This document shows positions 35,175-44,321 of a stretch of 64,000 bases of DNA, piece after piece. The DNA comes from BQWY01 sp046351095 (GTDB taxonomy: Bacteria > Nitrospirota > Nitrospiria > Nitrospirales > Nitrospiraceae). The position numbers and the translations under genes are program-made. Positions within the stretch are counted from its first letter, which is position 1; each line of letters opens with the position of its first letter. The notes under the pieces are model-generated. The model had not been told where the DNA came from and did not search any database. It was given only the letters and a program-made list of their open reading frames with translations. The stretch is from contig JAXLZC010000001.1 of NCBI GenBank assembly GCA_046351095.1, positions 1,550,001 through 1,614,000 of the forward strand. Direction: 5' to 3'.

Positions 35175-36779
35175 CTAGGCTCCGGACGAGAGGTCCACCA
35201 CTTTCACGGAGCGGATATGCTGCATGCTCTTGATGCGTTCGACGACAGGGGCCGGCATCGACGCGTCGAGCCCGATGATCAACAGGGCGTCGCCGCCGCG
35301 CTCTTCGCGGGCGCACTGCATACGGGCGATGTTGATCTGGTCCGTACCCAAGGCCGAGGTCACCGCACCGATTACACCGGGGCGATCGACGTTCAAGATC
35401 AGGAGCATGTGTCCTTCAGGGAGCACTTCGATCTTGAACCGATCCAACTCGACGATACGCGGATCCTTCTTATTGAAGACCGTGCCGGCCACCTGATGCG
35501 AGGTCTTGCCGGATTCCACTTGGACGCGGATCAGGCTGGTGAAATCGCCGGCATCGGCGCTCTTCACTTCCTTCACTTCGATGCCGCGTTCTCTCGCCAA
35601 GGTCGGCGCGTTCACGTAGTTCACGTCGTTGCCCAAAATCGGCGTGAGCAACCCGCGCAACACGGCGATGGTCAGCGGCGTCACGGTCAGCGCCGCGACT
35701 TCACCCTTATACTCCACCGTCACACGCTCGACACCGCCTTGGTACAGCTGCGCCTGCAACATGCCGATTTTTTCGCCGAGGTGCAGATAGGGCTGCAACC
35801 GCGGCAACAATTCCGGCGGCACGGCGGGGATATTCACCGCTCCGCGCGCCACGCCCTTGCTGAAATAGTCGACGATCTGCTCGGCGATGCTGACGGCCAC
35901 GTTTTCCTGCGCCTCGGTCGTCGAAGCACCGATATGCGGCGAGCAAATAAAATTATCCAACGCGAGCAACGGATTGTCCGCCTTCACCGGCTCTTCTTCA
36001 AACACGTCGAAGGCCGCCGCCGCCACACGTTTGGTCTTGAGCGCTTCGCACAAATCCGCTTCGTTCACGATGCCGCCACGCGCGCAGTTCGCGATCATCA
36101 CGCCCGGCTTCATCTTGGCGATGGCTTGCGAGTTGATCAGCGACTTCGTCTCCGGCGTCAGCGGCGTATGCACCGAGATGATGTCGGCACGCTCGAAGAG
36201 CTCGTCCAATTCCACCATCTCGACTCCCATCTTCTGCGCGCGATCCGGCGCGAGGTACGGATCGTAGGCCAAGATGTTCATCGAATAACCTTGAGCTAAC
36301 TTCGTGAGGTAACCGCCGATCTGGCCGACGCCCACGATGCCGAGCGTCTTATTGTAGAGCTCGACGCCCATGAACTTTTCTTTTTCCCACTTGCCGGCTT
36401 TCACCGAGGCCGTCGCCTGCGGAATACGGCGCGTCATCGAACAAATCATCGACATCGTATGTTCGGCCGTGGTGACGGTATTACCGCCCGGCGTATTCAT
36501 TACGACGATGCCGCGACGCGTCGCCGCCTGGCTGTCTACATTGTCGAGCCCTGACCCGGCGCGCCCGATCACCTTCAGCTTCTCCGCCGCCGCAATCACC
36601 TCCGCCGTCACCTTGGTGCCTGAGCGGACGATGAGGCCGTCGACATCGCGCACTTCCTTCAGGAGTTCGTCCTTCGGAAGCTTGGTCTTGACGATGCATT
36701 GAAAGCCGGCCTTCTCTAAAATTTCGAGGCCCTGCTTCGACAGGCTGTCGCTGATCAAAAACTTGAGCGGAGTTGCCAT
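35175..36779 (-). CDS. serA: D-3-phosphoglycerate dehydrogenase
   Basis: 534 residues, the long SerA type. The catalytic and NAD domain (about 1-315) has GIVGVGQIGGYL, the catalytic Arg in CARGGIVNE and the His in CSPHIGAST. An intervening allosteric-substrate-binding domain (about 320-450) and a C-terminal ACT domain (about 455-530, MLILNVDRPGVIGAV) follow; ACT domains usually bind serine for feedback control. It makes 3-phosphohydroxypyruvate, the first step of serine synthesis. The class V aminotransferase gene lies 117 bases upstream and hisZ 20 bases downstream. Confidence 0.95.
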   Translation of the reverse strand: MATPLKFLISDSLSKQGLEILEKAGFQCIVKTKLPKDELLKEVRDVDGLIVRSGTKVTAEVIAAAEKLKVIGRAGSGLDNVDSQAATRRGIVVMNTPGGNTVTTAEHTMSMICSMTRRIPQATASVKAGKWEKEKFMGVELYNKTLGIVGVGQIGGYLTKLAQGYSMNILAYDPYLAPDRAQKMGVEMVELDELFERADIISVHTPLTPETKSLINSQAIAKMKPGVMIANCARGGIVNEADLCEALKTKRVAAAAFDVFEEEPVKADNPLLALDNFICSPHIGASTTEAQENVAVSIAEQIVDYFSKGVARGAVNIPAVPPELLPRLQPYLHLGEKIGMLQAQLYQGGVERVTVEYKGEVAALTVTPLTIAVLRGLLTPILGNDVNYVNAPTLARERGIEVKEVKSADAGDFTSLIRVQVESGKTSHQVAGTVFNKKDPRIVELDRFKIEVLPEGHMLLILNVDRPGVIGAVTSALGTDQINIARMQCAREERGGDALLIIGLDASMPAPVVERIKSMQHIRSVKVVDLSSGA

Positions 36780-36896
36780 GGGTCTGGTTCGTACCTTCTG
36801 TATTGCCGGTCACGACCGTTGAGCCGCGCCCGACGCCCTGAGTGAATCGTCTATGACTATTTCAACAATCCCGTCGACCGTGCCGTAGTCGAACGA

Positions 36897-38039
36897 CTAC
36901 TTCACCATCATGAGTTCTTGCGCCTTCGCCACGCCGCTGCCGAGCTTAATGGATCCGCCCAATCCCTTAATGACCATTTCGGTAGCTGCCAAGGCCGTGA
37001 TCACGTCGAACCGGTCGGCATACCCCATGTGCGACAACCGGAACACCTTCCCCTTCAAGTGATCCTGCCCGCCCGCCGCCGTAATGCCGTATTGCACGCG
37101 CAGGTTCTTGTAGATCGCCTGCCCGTCCACACCCTCCGGCGCGGAGACCGTCGTAAGCGCATCGCTCGGCGACTCCTTCGGGAACAGGCTGAGGCCCGCT
37201 GCCTTCACGCCCTCGCGCATCGCGTTGGCCAACATGGCGTGGCGCCCGAAGACATTCGCCAACCCTTCGGCCTTCAACATCCGGAAAACTTCCTGCAATC
37301 CGAAAATCATCGACACCGCCGGCGTATAGGCCGTCTGATTTTTCTGTTGGTTCTCGCGCTCGCGCTTAAAATTAAAATAGAACGCAGCGTTTTTCGCCTT
37401 CTCGGCCAGCTTCCAGGCCTTTTCGCTGACGCTCACGAACGCCAAGCCCGGCGGCAACATCAGCGCCTTCTGGCTGCCGGTGATGACCACATCGAGGCCC
37501 CAGGCATCCGTCTTCAGATCGAAGACACCCAGCGCCGTGATCGCATCCACCACCAAGATCGTGTCGTCGTATTGCTTCACGATTTCGGCCAAAGCCTTAC
37601 AATCATGCGCGACACCCGTCGAGGTTTCGCTGGCCTGCACGTAGACCGCCTTAATGGACGGATCTTTTTTCAGCGCATCCGCGACCGCCTGCGGATCGAC
37701 CGCACGGCCCCATTCGACCTTAATTTCCTGCGCGTTCACGCCGAACGTTTTGCAGATCTTGCCCCAGCGCTCGCCGAACTTGCCGCCGTTGATGCAGAGC
37801 GCCTTGTCGCCGGGCGAAAGGAAATTCGCCACCGACCCTTCCATGCCACCCGTGCCGGACGAGGCCAAAATGAGCACGTCGTTCTGCGTTTGGTAGAGCC
37901 ACTTCAGGCCCTCGCGAACCTCGGCAAAAATCGGATCGAATTCGGGCGCACGATGGTGAATGATCGGCCGCGCCATCGCGAGCAAGACCTCCGGCGGAAC
38001 AGGGGTCGGACCCGGCGCGAGCAAATACCGTTTCAGCAT
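36897..38039 (-). CDS. Class V aminotransferase, likely phosphoserine-forming
   Basis: 380 residues, PLP-dependent fold type I, alanine-glyoxylate/serine-pyruvate aminotransferase group. The PLP lysine is in ITGSQKALMLPPG (residue about 193), and VDAITALGVFDLKTDAW holds the PLP-binding Asp. The start has GAGGAGG about 10 bases upstream. It lies directly before serA. In several bacteria and archaea without a classical SerC this enzyme type performs the second step of serine synthesis, and I infer the same here. Glyoxylate amination is the alternative. Confidence 0.85.
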   Translation of the reverse strand: MLKRYLLAPGPTPVPPEVLLAMARPIIHHRAPEFDPIFAEVREGLKWLYQTQNDVLILASSGTGGMEGSVANFLSPGDKALCINGGKFGERWGKICKTFGVNAQEIKVEWGRAVDPQAVADALKKDPSIKAVYVQASETSTGVAHDCKALAEIVKQYDDTILVVDAITALGVFDLKTDAWGLDVVITGSQKALMLPPGLAFVSVSEKAWKLAEKAKNAAFYFNFKRERENQQKNQTAYTPAVSMIFGLQEVFRMLKAEGLANVFGRHAMLANAMREGVKAAGLSLFPKESPSDALTTVSAPEGVDGQAIYKNLRVQYGITAAGGQDHLKGKVFRLSHMGYADRFDVITALAATEMVIKGLGGSIKLGSGVAKAQELMMVK

Positions 38040-38093
38040 GATGAGTGAGCCTCCTCAGGGTCGCACGAAAGGTGTCGGTCTTGCGGAGGGCGC

Positions 38094-38123
38094 ACGCTAA
38101 CATAGGGCTCAGAAGCGAGTCAA
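38094..38123 (-). promoter_or_regulatory. Predicted promoter of aminotransferase-serA operon
   Basis: Minus-strand TTGACT (38123-38118), 18-base spacer, TAGCGT (38099-38094). It is divergent from the mltD promoter. Confidence 0.5.
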
Positions 38124-38254
38124 GAAATCGGGGCACACGGTCGGCATCGGCGCGTCGTAGTACGCTCACCGAACCGTCGCCTCGACATCGTATCGACACG
38201 ACACGATGCGGCGTCGCACACACGACTCGTACGGTGCACAAGTCTTACAATTTC

Positions 38255-38283
38255 TTGACAAGGTTGTACCCTCTGGATAGGCT
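38255..38283 (+). promoter_or_regulatory. Predicted promoter of mltD, leaderless geometry
   Basis: TTGACA (38255-38260), 17-base spacer, TAGGCT (38278-38283), then only 7 bases to the ATG at 38291. There is no ribosome binding site. The -10 is the same hexamer as at phoB. Confidence 0.65.
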
Positions 38284-38290
38284 ACGATTC

Positions 38291-39826
38291 ATGAATTTCC
38301 CTACGAAGCGCACGCGACGTGTGTCCACTCCCCTTTCGGCAGTGACACGTTCAATGGCGCTCACGGTGCCGCTGCTCGGTTTCGTCGCGGTGGCGTACGC
38401 CGCAACCGAATCGCCGGTTCAACAGGCCGCGCAGAATCAGACAGCCGCACCCGCATCGCAGTCCAACGGAGGAGTCGATACAGAGGCGTCGCGTACTGGC
38501 GCGTCGGCGTCTGGAGAATCGGCAAGTTCATCCGACAGCCACACTCCCTATATAGACCGCGCAATCGCCGACCTTCCGCCGGCCACGTCGGACCAGGACA
38601 CCGCCTCCTCCGCAACAAGTTCCGACAGCAGGGCTGAAGCGAGCCAGCCTACTGAGCAGGCCTCGTCATCCGACGACACCAAGACGGACGCACCCGTTGC
38701 GGCAAGCGACGCACAAACCGAAACGGCCCCCAACGCTGAAGCGACGTCGCCGTTCCCAGATGCCACACCGATGCCGCCCGCTGCGCTCCAAACGTTGACG
38801 GCCGAGCCGCCGGCACCGGTCGTCGCCAAAGCGGCGCCCAAGCAGCCGGAGCCCTACAACGTCCCGATCATGATGGATGCGAAGGTCGAAGGACACATCC
38901 GGTTCTTCAACACGACCATCCACGACAAGTTCGAGAAGTGGCTCCACCGCCTGAACCACTATCACCCGATCGTCGAACGCATCTTTTTGGAGTTCGGGCT
39001 CCCGACCGACCTCGTGTACCTTTCGCTCGTCGAAAGCGGATTTAACCCCCACGCCTATTCGCGCGCGCGCGCAACCGGCCCCTGGCAGTTTATGAAGGGC
39101 ACGGGGTTGGTGTACGGCCTGCGGGTCGATCGGTTTGTGGACGAGCGACGGGATCCGGTGAAGTCGACCGTTGCGGCGGCTCGTTACCTCCGCGACCTCT
39201 ACGATCTGTTCGGGTCCTGGCCGCTGGCGATGGCTGCGTACAATGCCGGTGAAGGCAAGGTGATGCGCGCCTTAGCCAAGAGCCAGTCGGAGAGTTTTTC
39301 GGAAATCGCCGAAACGCGCCACATCCGCCGCGAGACCAAAGAGTACGTCCCACGCTTCATGGCGGCGACCGTCATCGCCAAGAACCCGGCTCAGTATGGG
39401 TTCAACATTCAGGCGGTCGATCCGCACGAATTCGAGGAGGTCGTCGTCAACCGCTCGCTCCACCTGCGCTCGATCAGTGCGGCCAGCGGCGTGTCGTTCG
39501 ACCAGCTCCGTCTGTTGAACCCAGAGCTGCGTTTGGACGCGACCCCGCCGGATGACCCCCAGTACCATTTGAAGGTGCCGGTGGGCTCGCGCGCCAAAAT
39601 CGAATCGGTCCTGGATCGTGTCCCGGTCTGGAAAGCGCCCCCGGCGCCCCGCGTCGTGAAAGTGAAGTCGACACCGCCCAGCCCGCGCAAGTGGTATCGT
39701 GTCCGCAGCGGCGACACGCTCGCGTCCATCGCCAAACGTTTCCACATGAGCCCCTCGGCGCTCAAGGACCGCAACAACCTCTCCTCCGGGCAAGTCCGTA
39801 AGGGCGACCTCCTCTCGATTCGTTAG
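38291..39826 (+). CDS. mltD: MltD-like lytic murein transglycosylase with LysM
   Basis: 511 residues. A signal peptide (about 18-38, ending AYA) is followed by a low-complexity Ser/Ala/Thr-rich linker (about 40-185). Next come an SLT lytic transglycosylase domain (about 215-340), with catalytic Glu248 in LVESGFNPHAYS, ATGPWQFM and AYNAGEGKV, and a C-terminal LysM (about 464-507, RSGDTLASIAKRF). It should cleave peptidoglycan glycan strands with 1,6-anhydro ends. I chose the ATG at 38291 because the signal peptide begins there and the promoter lies directly upstream. MltD of E. coli is a lipoprotein; no lipobox is seen here. Confidence 0.9.
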   Translation: MNFPTKRTRRVSTPLSAVTRSMALTVPLLGFVAVAYAATESPVQQAAQNQTAAPASQSNGGVDTEASRTGASASGESASSSDSHTPYIDRAIADLPPATSDQDTASSATSSDSRAEASQPTEQASSSDDTKTDAPVAASDAQTETAPNAEATSPFPDATPMPPAALQTLTAEPPAPVVAKAAPKQPEPYNVPIMMDAKVEGHIRFFNTTIHDKFEKWLHRLNHYHPIVERIFLEFGLPTDLVYLSLVESGFNPHAYSRARATGPWQFMKGTGLVYGLRVDRFVDERRDPVKSTVAAARYLRDLYDLFGSWPLAMAAYNAGEGKVMRALAKSQSESFSEIAETRHIRRETKEYVPRFMAATVIAKNPAQYGFNIQAVDPHEFEEVVVNRSLHLRSISAASGVSFDQLRLLNPELRLDATPPDDPQYHLKVPVGSRAKIESVLDRVPVWKAPPAPRVVKVKSTPPSPRKWYRVRSGDTLASIAKRFHMSPSALKDRNNLSSGQVRKGDLLSIR

Positions 39827-39954
39827 CCGGCGCAACGGTTCGCCGCCTGCCTCCGTTCAGCCGATAGGTGGCCCTTTACCGGCCTTTCTGGTGAATCCCA
39901 CGTAACTCTGCTACAGTCGAAACGGATTCGGGACACAGCGCCCAGGAGTCCTAC

Positions 39955-40266
39955 ATGATCATCAAAACATTAGATCAGCATATCGACACGACCCCCGACG
40001 TGGCAGGCGGGAAACCGCGCATTGCGGGGCACCGCATTACCGTGATCGATATCGCCACCTGGCACGAACGCCTAGGGAAAAGTGTCGACGAAATCGCCAG
40101 CGAGTACGGCCTCACGCTCGCCGATGTCCACGCTGCGCTCGCCTATTATTTCGACCATCGCGCTGAACTCGACAAGGAATTGGCCGATGGTCACACCTTC
40201 GCCGAATCCGTACGCCGCACCACGCCGTCAAAGCTCACACACAAGTTGAATGCCGAGAAAAATTAG
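39955..40266 (+). CDS. DUF433 putative antitoxin
   Basis: 103 residues, DUF433 (VapB-like antitoxin) with a predicted winged-helix part: GKPRIAGHRITVIDIATW and a helix-turn-helix-like SVDEIASEYGLTLADVHAAL. Such proteins are usually paired with DUF5615 PIN-like toxins, as here: the next gene overlaps it by 17 bases. It probably binds the toxin and the pair's own promoter. AGGAG precedes the ATG. Confidence 0.85.
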   Translation: MIIKTLDQHIDTTPDVAGGKPRIAGHRITVIDIATWHERLGKSVDEIASEYGLTLADVHAALAYYFDHRAELDKELADGHTFAESVRRTTPSKLTHKLNAEKN

Positions 40267-40582
40267 GCTCTACCTCGACGAACACGTACCGCGAGCCGTT
40301 GTGCAGGGGCTGCGCGAACGGGGCCTCGACATCAAGACCGTGGTCGAGGCGGGCCTCCTCAGCGCATCCGACACCGAGCATCTGGAGCGAGCCCGCACAG
40401 AGCAGCGCGTCATCTTCACACAAGACACCGACTTTCTCCGCCTCCACGCCGCAGGTCCTCCGCATTGCGGAATCGTCTACGCACCGCAAGGCACCTCCAT
40501 CGGCACGATCATCCACGGCCTGATGTTGCTCCACCAAGTCCTCGCTGCCGAAGAACTGGACGGGCACGTCGAATTTTTATAA
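40250..40582 (+). CDS. DUF5615 PIN-like putative toxin
   Basis: 110 residues, DUF5615 (PIN-like, Mut7-C-related). It opens with RLYLDEHVPRAVV, holding the first acidic residue of a PIN-type active site, and later has VIFTQDTDFLRLH with further acidic residues. PIN domains are Mg-dependent ribonucleases. The start lies inside the antitoxin gene (17-base overlap), which couples their translation. Assignment as a toxin is by family and gene pairing; no activity is implied by the sequence alone. Confidence 0.82.
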   Translation: MPRKIRLYLDEHVPRAVVQGLRERGLDIKTVVEAGLLSASDTEHLERARTEQRVIFTQDTDFLRLHAAGPPHCGIVYAPQGTSIGTIIHGLMLLHQVLAAEELDGHVEFL

Positions 40583-40650
40583 GGATATTGCTTCAGCAAA
40601 GCCGACGAGTGAGTGCCGTCGGCTGTGCGGTTGGGAACGAACGGCGGAAT

Positions 40651-41565
40651 CTACGGAGTCTTCGGGGTCTTGGCGGAATCGGCCGACTTGTCGGCCTTGG
40701 CAGGCTTCGTTGTCGCCGCAGATTTAGCAGGGGCAGCAGCCTTCGCCGGCTTCGCACCCTTCGAGGCTTTAGGATCGGTCACGCCCTTGGCGGCATCGGG
40801 AGCCGGAGCGGCGGCAGGCGCCGGTGTGGTCGGGGGCACCGGGTTCGTCTCCACCGACTTTTTCACTTCCATCACCTTCATCCGCACCGTCGCTTCGCTG
40901 GCGAGCGGCGACAGCGGATAGGTCTTGATCAATTCTTGATAGTGCCCCACGGCGCCTTCCGGGCGACCCTGCGTTTCTTCCAAGTGGGCCAACTCGAACA
41001 AGGCATGGTCGCGGTTCAGCGCGCCAGGCGTTTCGGAGACGGCGGTAAAGGCCTTCACCGCCTGCTCGCGTTCGCCCTTCGCCAAGTACTCATACCCTAA
41101 CCGCTGCTGAATGAGTCCCACCATCGACGGCTGCGCAGCAAAGGCGATCAACGCCTTTTGGTACGCATCGATCGCGCCGGCATGGTCGTTCTGCTGCGCC
41201 AACGCATGGCCGAGGTAATAGAGGCCCATCGACGCCGACGGCGTCCGCGCATATTGCTCCGTCAGTTGCTTGAGCAACGTGACCGCACTTTTCAAATTTT
41301 GGTCGGCTTGGGACGGTTTATCGATCGGCCGGTCGAAATACATCCGCGTCGCGCGGTTCAGCAATTCGGTCGAATCGCTAACGCGCTGCTGATCCATCCA
41401 CAAGACTGTGCCAACGATGATCGCCGCCACGAGCAACACGGCGGCGCCGACGATGAGCCCACGACGGTTGTCATAGAGCTTCAACAGCGCGCGATCGCCC
41501 CAGGTCCCCAAATGGGCTTCATCCAGGGGAATCGATTTCTCGTGCGTACGAATGCGATAGGACAT
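40651..41565 (-). CDS. YfgM-like membrane-anchored TPR protein
   Basis: 304 residues: a short cytoplasmic part, one membrane helix (about 36-56), TPR-type helices (about 60-235) and a Lys/Ala/Pro-rich tail (about 240-304). The order resembles YfgM, a SecYEG-linked ancillary protein, and the TPR_21 family. The tail has histone-like repeats of AKA/KPAK type and is probably unstructured. The promoter (41649-41678) has its -35 back to back with that of bioF. Role: probably periplasmic chaperone contact; not proven. Confidence 0.75.
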   Translation of the reverse strand: MSYRIRTHEKSIPLDEAHLGTWGDRALLKLYDNRRGLIVGAAVLLVAAIIVGTVLWMDQQRVSDSTELLNRATRMYFDRPIDKPSQADQNLKSAVTLLKQLTEQYARTPSASMGLYYLGHALAQQNDHAGAIDAYQKALIAFAAQPSMVGLIQQRLGYEYLAKGEREQAVKAFTAVSETPGALNRDHALFELAHLEETQGRPEGAVGHYQELIKTYPLSPLASEATVRMKVMEVKKSVETNPVPPTTPAPAAAPAPDAAKGVTDPKASKGAKPAKAAAPAKSAATTKPAKADKSADSAKTPKTP

Positions 41566-41648
41566 GGATCTCGACGGTGGTGTGTGGGGACGGCGACTGG
41601 CGAGTCGAAAACGTCCGCGAACGCTCGCACCTGTGTAAACTAGCGCCG

Positions 41649-41678
41649 CTTATAACGAACCGTACGCCACCTTGTCAA
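41649..41678 (-). promoter_or_regulatory. Predicted promoter of the YfgM-like gene
   Basis: Minus-strand TTGACA (41678-41673), 18-base spacer, TATAAG (41654-41649). Its -35 is the left arm of the palindrome at 41673-41689. Confidence 0.65.
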
Positions 41679-41689
41679 ACCGTTTGACA
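41673..41689. promoter_or_regulatory. Perfect 17-base palindrome between divergent promoters
   Basis: TGTCAAACCGTTTGACA: two 8-base arms around one base. Each arm carries one TTGACA, serving bioF to the right and the YfgM-like gene to the left. It could be only two mirrored -35 boxes, or an operator covering both promoters. Confidence 0.6.
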
Positions 41690-41712
41690 GCACCAGACCC
41701 GACGGACAGAAT
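41684..41712 (+). promoter_or_regulatory. Predicted promoter of bioF
   Basis: TTGACA (41684-41689), 17-base spacer, CAGAAT (41707-41712). The -10 overlaps the ATG at 41711; a GTG in the same frame lies 7 bases past the -10 (41720). Confidence 0.5.
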
Positions 41713-42970
41713 GCGCGCCGTGTCGACGCAGGACAAACCAGCCGATCCAGCCCCACCCGTGGCCTCCGCTCAGGCATCGCCCGAAGGACGCGCCGCGTTC
41801 GAGCACGCGCTCGCGACCGACCTCGCGGAGCTGGATGCCGATCATTTACGCCGCCGCCTCCGCACCGTCGACTCGCCCTGCGGGCCGACTATCGTGTTGG
41901 ATGGGCGGCCGATGCTGCTCATGGCTTCCAACGACTATTTGGGCCTGGCCGACCATCCGCTTGTTAAAGCCGCCGCCATCGAGGCGGTCGAACGGTACGG
42001 CGTTGGCGCAGGTGCAGCACGGCTGATCTCCGGCACGCAGTCGCCGCATGCGGAATTGGAAACGACGCTCGCGCAATTTAAGGACACGGAGGCGGCCCTC
42101 TGTTTCGGATCTGGGTACCTGGCCAACCTCGGTCTGCTCAGCGCTCTCGCAGGCTCGGACGACCTCATTTTTGCCGACCGACTCTGCCACGCCAGCCTGA
42201 TCGACGGGTGTCGCCTCAGTCGCGCGAAACTCCGTGTCTACCGCCACAACGACTGCGAACATCTTGAGCAACTACTGCGAACACGCTCTACCGCGCGCCG
42301 TACGCTGATCGTCACCGACGGCGTCTTCAGTATGGACGGCGATCTGGCGCCACTCGCCGATCTCGCCGACCTCGCCGAGCGCTACGAGGCCCTGCTCGTC
42401 GTCGACGATGCGCACGGCACCGGCATCCTCGGCCACTCCGGTCGTGGCTCGCTCGAAGCCTGCGGCGTTGAGCACCGTCTCCCCTTTCACATGGGGACCT
42501 TGGGCAAGGCGTTAGGCACGAGCGGCGCCTACGTCGCAGGGAGCCGCACCGTGATCGACACGTTGATGAATCGCGCCCGCTCGTTCCTCTTCACCACCGC
42601 GCCGCCCGCCACCGTCGCCGCCGCAACCATCGCGGCGATCCGCATAGTCCAGACCGATCCCGAACGCCACGCACGGCTCTGGCGGAACCAAGCCCAGCTC
42701 GTGGCGGGCCTTCGACAACGGGGCCTGCAGCTCACACAGACGGCCAGTCCGATCGTGCCGATTCTGCTGGGTGAGGCAGACCAAGCACTAGCTTTCGCAC
42801 GCCACCTCGAACGGCTCGGCATCTACGCACCGGCCATTCGTCCCCCGACCGTCCCGCGCGGCGGCAGCCGCGTGCGCCTCACCGTCACCGCCGCCCACAC
42901 GACCGAGCAGATCGACCAAGTCCTCTCGGCCTGCGAACAGGCCGCCCGCGAGATCCGGCTCCCACAGTAA
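41711..42970 (+). CDS. bioF: 8-amino-7-oxononanoate synthase
   Basis: 419 residues from ATG 41711 (416 from GTG 41720). PLP-dependent alpha-oxoamine synthase: SNDYLGLADHP near the N-terminus, VDDAHGTGILG (PLP ring contact) and the lysine in MGTLGKALGTSGAYV. BioF joins pimeloyl-ACP and alanine in biotin synthesis. Related enzymes (Kbl, SPT, HemA) share the fold, but AHGTG...RSFLFTTAPPA is typical of BioF. No other bio gene is near. The promoter position favours the GTG start and a leaderless mRNA; I keep the ATG as the longest reasonable start. Confidence 0.88.
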   Translation: MRAVSTQDKPADPAPPVASAQASPEGRAAFEHALATDLAELDADHLRRRLRTVDSPCGPTIVLDGRPMLLMASNDYLGLADHPLVKAAAIEAVERYGVGAGAARLISGTQSPHAELETTLAQFKDTEAALCFGSGYLANLGLLSALAGSDDLIFADRLCHASLIDGCRLSRAKLRVYRHNDCEHLEQLLRTRSTARRTLIVTDGVFSMDGDLAPLADLADLAERYEALLVVDDAHGTGILGHSGRGSLEACGVEHRLPFHMGTLGKALGTSGAYVAGSRTVIDTLMNRARSFLFTTAPPATVAAATIAAIRIVQTDPERHARLWRNQAQLVAGLRQRGLQLTQTASPIVPILLGEADQALAFARHLERLGIYAPAIRPPTVPRGGSRVRLTVTAAHTTEQIDQVLSACEQAAREIRLPQ

Positions 42971-43213
42971 GTTTGCGCCGCCTGGTCAGACGACGCGTCC
43001 GCATAACACGCCGTTCCGGCACAACATGCTCACGCACGCCTCCTTCGCATCTCTTTAGCCCCCTGTCGAATAGCCCGAATTTCTTGCGTTCAGGGTGCCC
43101 TGTGGCAAGATGACCTGAGCGAGTTCCCAGGCTGCCGGCCGACACCCTGGTTTCGACCTCGCACAATCTACCCATTCCATCGATCCGGGTGCCGCGAAGA
43201 AGGAGTGCGTTCC

Positions 43214-44281
43214 ATGGATATCTCTCAATTGCTCAGCTTCGGGGTGAAGGAAGGCGCCAGCGACTGCCACCTGAGCGCGGGCGAACCGCCCATGCTGCGC
43301 CTACACGGCGACCTCAAGAAGCTCGACATGCCGCCGCTCTCGCAAGATCAAGTGCACGGCCTCGTGTACGACATCATGAGCGACGCGCAGCGGAAGATTT
43401 TTGAAGAGCACTTGGAGTGCGACTTTTCCTTTGCGCTCGGCTCCGTCGCCCGCTTCCGCGTGAACGTGTTTATGCAGAACCGCGGCTTGGCCGCCGTGTT
43501 CCGCACGATTCCGACCGAGATCATCCCGCTCGAAAAGTTGGGCATGCCGCCCACATTGCGACAACTCTGCGACCGCGAAAAAGGCCTGATCCTCGTGACG
43601 GGCCCCACCGGCTCCGGCAAATCCACCACGCTCGCCGGCATGGTGGACTACCTCAACGAGACGTTCGAGGGTCACATCATCACGATCGAAGACCCGATCG
43701 AGTTCGTCCACAAGTCGAAGAAGTGCCTGGTCAACCAACGCGAACTCGGCGTGCAGACCAAGTCGTTCTCGAACGCGCTGCGTTCCGCCCTCCGCGAAGA
43801 CCCGGACATCATCCTCGTCGGCGAAATGCGAGATTTGGAAACGATTCAGCTCGCGCTGACCGCCGCCGAAACCGGCCACTTGGTCTTCGGCACGTTGCAC
43901 ACGTCGAGCGCGCCGAAAACCGTCGACCGTATCATCGACGCCTTCCCGCCCAACCAGCAGGCGCAGGTGCGGACACAGCTCTCCGAAGCGCTCGAAGCGA
44001 TCATGACGCAAACGTTGGTGAAAAAGAAAAACGGCGGGCGCGTCGCGGCGGTCGAAATCCTCGTCGCCACCACCGCCATCCGCAACCTAATCCGCGAGCA
44101 GAAGCTGCACCAGATTCCCGGTCTCATGCAGGCCAGCCAAAAGGAAGGCATGCAGACGATGGATATGGCGCTGCTCGATCTGGTGACGCGCGGCCTCATC
44201 ACGAAGGGCGAAGCGCAGTCGCGCAGCATGAACCCGAACTTGTTCAACAACGTCATCGGCTCGTCGGCGCACGCCGCCTGA
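43214..44281 (+). CDS. pilT: Type IV pilus retraction ATPase PilT
   Basis: 355 residues. PAS-like N-terminal domain (MDISQLLSFGVKEGASD, residues 1-100) and secretion ATPase domain with Walker A GPTGSGKST (130-138), Asp box ITIEDPIEFVH, Walker B LVGEMRDLETI and His box ETGHLVFGTLHTSSA. PilT pulls pili back and powers twitching motility. The ATG at 43214 has AAGAAGGAG 8 bases upstream. pilU follows after 40 bases. No pilB, pilC or pilin gene is in the window. Confidence 0.95.
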   Translation: MDISQLLSFGVKEGASDCHLSAGEPPMLRLHGDLKKLDMPPLSQDQVHGLVYDIMSDAQRKIFEEHLECDFSFALGSVARFRVNVFMQNRGLAAVFRTIPTEIIPLEKLGMPPTLRQLCDREKGLILVTGPTGSGKSTTLAGMVDYLNETFEGHIITIEDPIEFVHKSKKCLVNQRELGVQTKSFSNALRSALREDPDIILVGEMRDLETIQLALTAAETGHLVFGTLHTSSAPKTVDRIIDAFPPNQQAQVRTQLSEALEAIMTQTLVKKKNGGRVAAVEILVATTAIRNLIREQKLHQIPGLMQASQKEGMQTMDMALLDLVTRGLITKGEAQSRSMNPNLFNNVIGSSAHAA

Positions 44282-44321
44282 GCCGACTCATTTGACCAAC
44301 TGACCGACACGAGGACACCGC

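Noticed and set aside
36883..36898. Inverted repeat GTAGTCG-AA-CGACTAC at the aminotransferase stop codon as a terminator
   Set aside because: Only seven pairs, no T tract, and serA follows on the same strand.
41673..41689. BirA-type biotin operator before bioF
   Set aside because: BirA sites are TTGTAAACC and its complement separated by about 15 bases; here the arms are adjacent and differ in sequence.
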